Below are positions 59,217-64,000 of a stretch of DNA of 64,000 bases, in pieces. Under the pieces are notes generated by a model. That model searched no databases. It saw only the letters and a program-made list of their open reading frames with translations, and was not told the origin of the DNA. A program made the position numbers and the translations under genes. The first letter of the stretch is position 1; each line of letters begins with the position of its first letter. Source of the DNA: Nectonema munidae (Eukaryota; Nematomorpha; Nectonematoida; Nectonematidae); NCBI GenBank assembly GCA_030549495.1, contig JAUIRK010000196.1, positions 1 through 64,000 of the forward strand. Direction: 5' to 3'.

Positions 59217-61779
59217 TAGTGTGTCTTCCTCGCTAACATTTTTCTTTTCCCCGGGGAACGAGGATCTCAAATATTTGAAAATTTTCCCCGGGGAATTTAC
59301 ATAAAGACATACATAACTATGTTAACACCCGTTTACCATATCTATTGAAAAATCTATACATAAAAACAATTTATTCTTCTAAATTTCTTTAGAACGAAAA
59401 TAAAATTGAAGAAAAACTAAAGCACATAGAGTTTTATCATCTAGTTGATTTCGTATTTTTGTGGAAAAATATCCCATTGAAGAAAACACTCTTTCAGCTT
59501 GCACAGAAGTTGGCTTAATATTAATTAAATTTATATAGAGTTTTTCTAAGGCTTCAGGTCTTTTTTTTGTTTCAATAAACAAATCAAATTTCTTTTCCAT
59601 CATTCTTTTCTCTTTATTATTTATTATTTCGTAACTGGAATTATCATCTTCATTTTCTTTTTTACTTTTCAAGAGAAACTCCTTCAATTCTTCTTTTAAA
59701 GTTTGTGCTTTTTTCTGCATCCCAAAACTTGTGTCATGTTTCAAAGAATTTGGACTACAGTTTTCTTTTTCCAAATGATTGCATGGAAATAGTCGTCTAA
59801 AAATATTCAAAGCTGATTCAATTATTTCATTTTTGCAAATTTTTTCTCCATACTCATCATATTCGTTATTAATGAAGTTTGAGCAATCTAAAAAATTTGC
59901 CAAGTGAGATAATTTTTTATTAACACGTTCAGTGGTTCTTGAAATGAAAATTTTTGAAAGTAATTTCCCAAAGTTGTTGTTCAAGCATTCAAGTTTTTTT
60001 TTGTAAACAATATAACTTTATCAAGAACTATTATATTAGCATCTTCTCTACATAAAAATTCAGAGGCAACTTTTATAGGTTCTAGAGCTTGACATAGTTC
60101 TAATATTAATAAAATCTCATCATCGCTTATATTTGTTTCAGTCTGGACACCAAGCGTTTTTGTAGAAAGCACATATCTAATTTCATCCTTTATTTCTAAA
60201 AATCTTTCTAGCATTTGAATCATACTATTCCATCTTGTTCTCACATCTAAAACAAATTTTTTTTCTTTACCGTGTTTTTTTTTTATTATTTCTTGTAAAG
60301 AATCATTTTTAACCGGAGATTTTCTAAACAATTTGACCAAATTTCTGATTTTGTTTATGACAGCACAAATATGAGATTGAAGTTGATAATTGCTTGTTTT
60401 TTCTTCGTCTTCTTCTTCAATAGAAAAGAACTCCCCGTCTTCATAAAAACTTCCATCTATGTCTGTCCAGTTCCTTTTTACATACAACAAATCGCAAACA
60501 GATAAATGAAAGGCATGAGAAAGGCAAAAAATGTGTTCAACTTTTGACAAAGAGCTAAATATATAAATTTTCAGCATTGACACTGCCTTTAAGACGTGTT
60601 AATCCTAAACAAATAGATTTATTTAAACTATAGTGAAGATTCAAATTTAAATATCTTCTATTATTTAATAGAAGAAGCTTCGTCCAAAGTTAAGGAAAAT
60701 CTATACCCTTCGTTTTTAAGCTTTTCAATTTTTCTTTTTCTTTTGTTTCTTCATAAAATTGCATGAAAATATTAGAAATCTGAGAACGGTTAAAAGGTAA
60801 GTTATAATTTGCTATTTTAAACACATGATGCAAAACTTTACTCGAAGCTATTTGATTGAAACTAAGCCCATCAGAAGCAACAAGTTTTGATATCATAAGT
60901 TCAATAGGTTCTTTTATCTTGCAAAATGTGTCTATTTTTTGCATTTTAGCAGGTGATTGGGATTCATCTTTTTTTAGTTCTATTGAATGCTTTAATTTAA
61001 GATGGTCAATCATACCTTTAGTGTTAGGACCTTTGGTTTTCAATACTTGTTTACAATGTTGACACAGCTTTTTCGTGATTCAAATTCAACAAAAAATGTT
61101 CCCATACTTTTGATTTTCTTGATGTAGAAACATCTCTAAAATTGTCATTTAGCTGAGAATTTTCCATTACTTTAATGTATTAATATGATAATTCTAAAAA
61201 ACAAAATTAAAATTAAAAAATAATCAATGAAACATATAACAAGATAATTTTTAAAGAAATATGGCTCTGAATAAATAATATAATCACAGTCGAAACATAG
61301 AAAAAGCTACTTCTAATTTTTTTAACTATTCAAATTTAAAATAAAATAATATGAATACAGAAGTTTGTTGACGCAACAACACAACGCCTAAAATATAATA
61401 ATTTAAATCAATAAGAACTTCTTTATCGATAGTTAACATGATTCTAAATTTTATTAAAATCTATAATATATTATATTAATTTGGATAAAACTCTGAAATT
61501 GCTATAAAAGTTAAAATTAATAAATAATTTTGATTATTTAATAAAAACTTATGCGATCAAAATTCAAGAAATAAACAAATTTTAAACTAGAACAGTTATT
61601 AATTTATAACTAAAGTTTTTTGAAAAAGCCATACAATATATTTGACTTGAAAATATTCACAAAATAAAAAATTTAAAATTCCTCGGGGAAAGCATAAATT
61701 TTTTTTCGAGGACGAGGATTTTAAAACTATACGATTCCCCGGGGAATCGAGGATGAGGAATCTCGAGATGAACACTCTA
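59217..61779 (-). mobile_element. hAT transposon with BED-finger transposase, decayed
   Basis: The left end starts tagtgtgtcttcctcg (59217); the right end, reverse complemented from 61779, starts tagagtgttcatctcgagat. Just inside both ends are palindromic ttccccggggaa motifs (59253, 59285, 61730, and a changed one near 61683), probable transposase-binding subterminal repeats. No matching 8 bp target duplication could be found, so one end may be eroded. The transposase is on the minus strand. Confidence 0.8.
59379..61167 (-). pseudogene. hAT transposase, BED zinc finger type, broken
   Basis: Starts MENSQLNDNFRDVSTSRKSK. A BED finger follows (KLCQHCKQVLKTKGPNTKGM, then DHLKLKH). The catalytic region shows RFSLTLDEASSIK (first Asp) and NLHYSLNKSICLGLTRLKGS, then jumps straight to EHIFCLSHAFHLSVCDLLY. 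The roughly 40-residue stretch that should carry the second Asp (a TTDGA-like motif) is missing, so an internal deletion has removed an active-site residue. Further on are RTRWNSMIQMLERF and the C-terminal dimerisation domain (SVQAERVFSSMGYFSTKIRN). At least three frame changes occur (near 61090, 60700 and 60560). Confidence 0.85.
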
Positions 61780-61787
61780 GTGGTGAC

Positions 61788-61876
61788 CTATCAGAAAATA
61801 GGCTTGATACGGAATCGAACCCAAGACCTTGAGTTATAGAAACCTAGTATCTAACCAACCTTACTCACGCCCCTCC
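61788..61876 (-). mobile_element. tRNA-derived SINE head abutting the hAT end
   Basis: On the minus strand, ggggcgtgagtaaggttggt then tagatac gives a D-arm/A-box region, and gtcttgggttcgattccgta a T-arm/B-box. The 5' acceptor strand (ggggcgt) has no complementary 3' strand and the anticodon arm pairs poorly, so this is a SINE promoter or tRNA relic, not a tRNA gene. It ends within about 10 bp of the hAT terminus. Confidence 0.55.
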
Positions 61877-62532
61877 ACTGTGGATGCCTTTCTTTTTGAA
61901 ATAAAAAGCTAAAAAATTTGATATTTTTTTTACAAAATTAAAAATATTTTCTATATAATTTATAATATTGGAAAATTATAAAGTATTTTAATTTTTTGAG
62001 TTTATTTGGGTAAAAAGACGCACAGCAGGCACATTCTACAAAAATGAATTCATCTATCAAGATTTGTTAGAAATTATACTCAATAAATAGCGCTAAGCAA
62101 AAATTTATTTCCTTTTTTTCTCTAAATTTTTCATTTAGTAGTTAGTTGATCGTGCAAAAATATGGCATTGATAAAATAGTTTGCTAATTATGTTATTTTA
62201 GTTGCACATTTTTATCATAAGGAAGTTTTGTCCAAGTATTAATAAAAAAAATCAAATATGTTACAATTTTGATTTACAATAAGTAGGATTAGTCCTGATA
62301 AAATCTTCTCCTGAATTTGACATCTGAGTCTTCCTCTAAAGTAAAACTTGAATAGCGAATAAACATATTCTTTACTGATTCCACGCAAAAATTTGTTTAC
62401 AAATTTAAAAGTTGATAATGAAAAAAGTCATTGTAAAGCTAAAATTTATTTATAATAAATCGAGAATTGCCAAGATGATCACTTTTACAGAATTCTATGT
62501 AAGGAATGATAATGAGATGCACTAAGATTAGG
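61877..62532. other. AT-rich spacer
   Basis: It lies downstream of the BORCS6 exon. I see no further gene or element. Confidence 0.5.
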
Positions 62533-62757
62533 CTATGAAATAAAATGATTAAGGAACTGTTTGTCATAAATATCCAAAAGTCTTCTGATTTCTTTAACTT
62601 GGTCTGCCAGATTTTCGATTGGCTGCATCATCTTTGTCAAGTCTTCGCATTTAGACATTAAACTGTACATACTCTTTATGCTCTCTTCTACAGAGCCGCA
62701 CATTGAGTTCACACCTTCTAAGAAAACTTTTGAATTTTGTGCAGTAAGTGACGTTAT
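62533..62757 (-). CDS. BORCS6: Probable last exon of BORCS6 (BORC complex subunit)
   Basis: About 74 codons, ending LNHFIS at the stop. The segment EESIKSMYSLMSKCEDLTKM, then QPIENLADQVKEIRRLLDIY, matches by eye the conserved C-terminus of BORCS6/lyspersin (SMYTLLARCEEL...LQPV..LARQVRDIRR.LE). It looks alpha-helical with heptad-like spacing. BORC sits on lysosomes and recruits ARL8 for kinesin-driven movement. An acceptor (ttattttgaag) ends just before 62757 and the frame continues in phase 0, so this is an exon. Upstream exons should lie at higher coordinates; none was recognised before the window end. The identity is from memory of the family. Confidence 0.6.
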   Translation of the reverse strand: MTSLTAQNSKVFLEGVNSMCGSVEESIKSMYSLMSKCEDLTKMMQPIENLADQVKEIRRLLDIYDKQFLNHFIS

Positions 62758-64000
62758 CTTCAAAATAAATAGCTTAAATAGTTTTATTGGTATAACACAA
62801 CTTGCTCAACAAAAGCAATCTCAACTTGTATTCAAAAAATAATATGATAATTGATAACTGAATGTCTTTTAGCGCATAGGTTCCCAAATTATCAGTCGCT
62901 AACTCTTTTTAAATCCTTTAAAACACATTACCCAAACACACATAAACTCTTTCTTAAATACAACTAGCATCAAGCATCTTAAAATATCTTATCCAATAAT
63001 AAAAACTTTTCGGTATACATGATACACACACATACCCAAAATAAGGGAAAAATGCGTTGGCATGAAAATAACTAAAGATTGCTTTATTATAGTTAAATCT
63101 TTTAAATAAATGTTTTCTGTCCGCATAAAATATTGGAATTCATGAAAAATGTGATATTACCAAAAAGGGGTCACATACTGGAAAAGTTTAGGAAACACTG
63201 TTAGGATTCTAGCATGTTATGCTTCATTCGACTCTTTCAAAGTACAATAAACAGGTTATTTTGAAACTCACTCAGATGATGCCATGAGAAGAAGAAGTTT
63301 ATTATTAATATTAAATTTAAAAAAAAAATGTCACAAAATAAAATAAAAGACTCTAGAGAATGACAAGAGATTTGAGGAAATCTATTGTAATTAGTGGTAA
63401 GACATTTTCAACTTGTTTATGACTATTGTAGATCTGAACAAACACACGAGAACTTATTTTATGGAGAGCTAACAAGCCTGTTAGCTGTGGTATAGCAAGA
63501 GGATGTCATAAATTAGTTTGTCTTCCTTATTCAGTTAAACTATTTTTCAACTTAGTGTAAATCTATTATTCATAATTTATTATATTATATTTTATAATCA
63601 AGCTCATAAAAATCTCTCTCAACTCTGAAACAACAGAACAAATCATGACATGATAAAACGTCTAAAAGAATATATCAACACAGCCTATGTATTCTAAATT
63701 CTTTTCCGCTGAGACTTTTTAAGCTTAGCTGGACGCTAAAAATAAAGGTTTGAGGAGGGCATCATCATCTTATTTTATAAATATGTAAGCATTGTCGTTG
63801 ATTCAATTGAAACCAGTAAGACTTTTATCAGCATCAACAGATGAATGATAAAAATAGGATATAAAACTGATCAGAATATAATTGAAATTTATCATAAAAT
63901 TTCTTTATAGAAATTTAATTTTTTTTAAAATGTTTATATTTTCCCTATTTATTTGTTTATATAATGAGTTATTCCATTTGTAAGTTTTAACTCGTTATGC
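62758..64000. other. Intron or spacer upstream of the BORCS6 exon
   Basis: If the BORCS6 call is right this is at least partly its intron. I found no preceding exon with the expected helical BORCS6 sequence, and no other gene. Confidence 0.45.

Noticed and set aside
59209-61787. An 8 bp target duplication around the hAT element
   Set aside because: The flanks tgcttgtg and gtggtgac do not match, so a duplication cannot be claimed.
61795-61876. A functional tRNA gene on the minus strand
   Set aside because: The T- and D-arm motifs are present, but the acceptor stem has no complementary 3' strand and the anticodon arm pairs poorly.

Overview
The window is a stretch of very AT-rich animal nuclear DNA. 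It has short introns (about 50-75 bp), dense transposon insertions and long tandem repeats. The host genes are metazoan, and a decayed gene at 47.1-48.7 kb belongs to a repeated family I associate with arthropods. An arthropod, perhaps a copepod-like crustacean, fits best, but the species cannot be proven from the sequence.

Layout. Positions 1-20180 form one giant palindrome: a left arm (1-10590), a 1.1 kb spacer full of short repeats, and a right arm (11713-20180). Each arm carries, from outside inwards, a 56 bp satellite, a TTAA-bounded element full of about 150 bp tandem repeats, an unrecognised 103-codon ORF, a tRNA-derived SINE, a non-LTR retrotransposon scrap, and two well-preserved internal exons of METTL1 (tRNA m7G46 methyltransferase). 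Both METTL1 copies point at the spacer and lack their other exons. A 2.1 kb insertion with long terminal inverted repeats is present only in the left arm; the right arm keeps the empty site.

From 20181 to 24653 a nearly full-length CR1/Jockey-like LINE sits inside the 56 bp satellite, which resumes at 24654. From 26.5 to 35.1 kb lies an older LINE with an RNase H domain, on the minus strand, split at a TTAA by a 3.8 kb piggyBac element. That element holds an intron-containing transposase and a 36 bp minisatellite. At 36.0-36.8 kb is a fossil scrap of a BEL/Pao LTR element. From 37133 to 41738 a second, larger copy of the TTAA-bounded, repeat-filled element appears. The 42-49 kb stretch is mostly AT-rich spacer with a LINE scrap, loose repeat copies and the decayed arthropod family gene.

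The one complete host gene is a single-exon 1190-codon mitochondrial RNA polymerase gene (POLRMT, 49615-53187, plus). Downstream are a 0.9 kb TTAA-flanked non-autonomous element built from a 42 bp repeat, a decayed hAT transposon with a BED finger (59.2-61.8 kb, minus) abutting a tRNA-like SINE, and on the minus strand the probable last exon of BORCS6, a subunit of the lysosome-positioning BORC complex.

The genes do not form a pathway. The interest lies in the architecture: a palindrome that cuts a tRNA-modification gene, mobile elements that carry satellite arrays, and several nested insertions that give a relative order of events.
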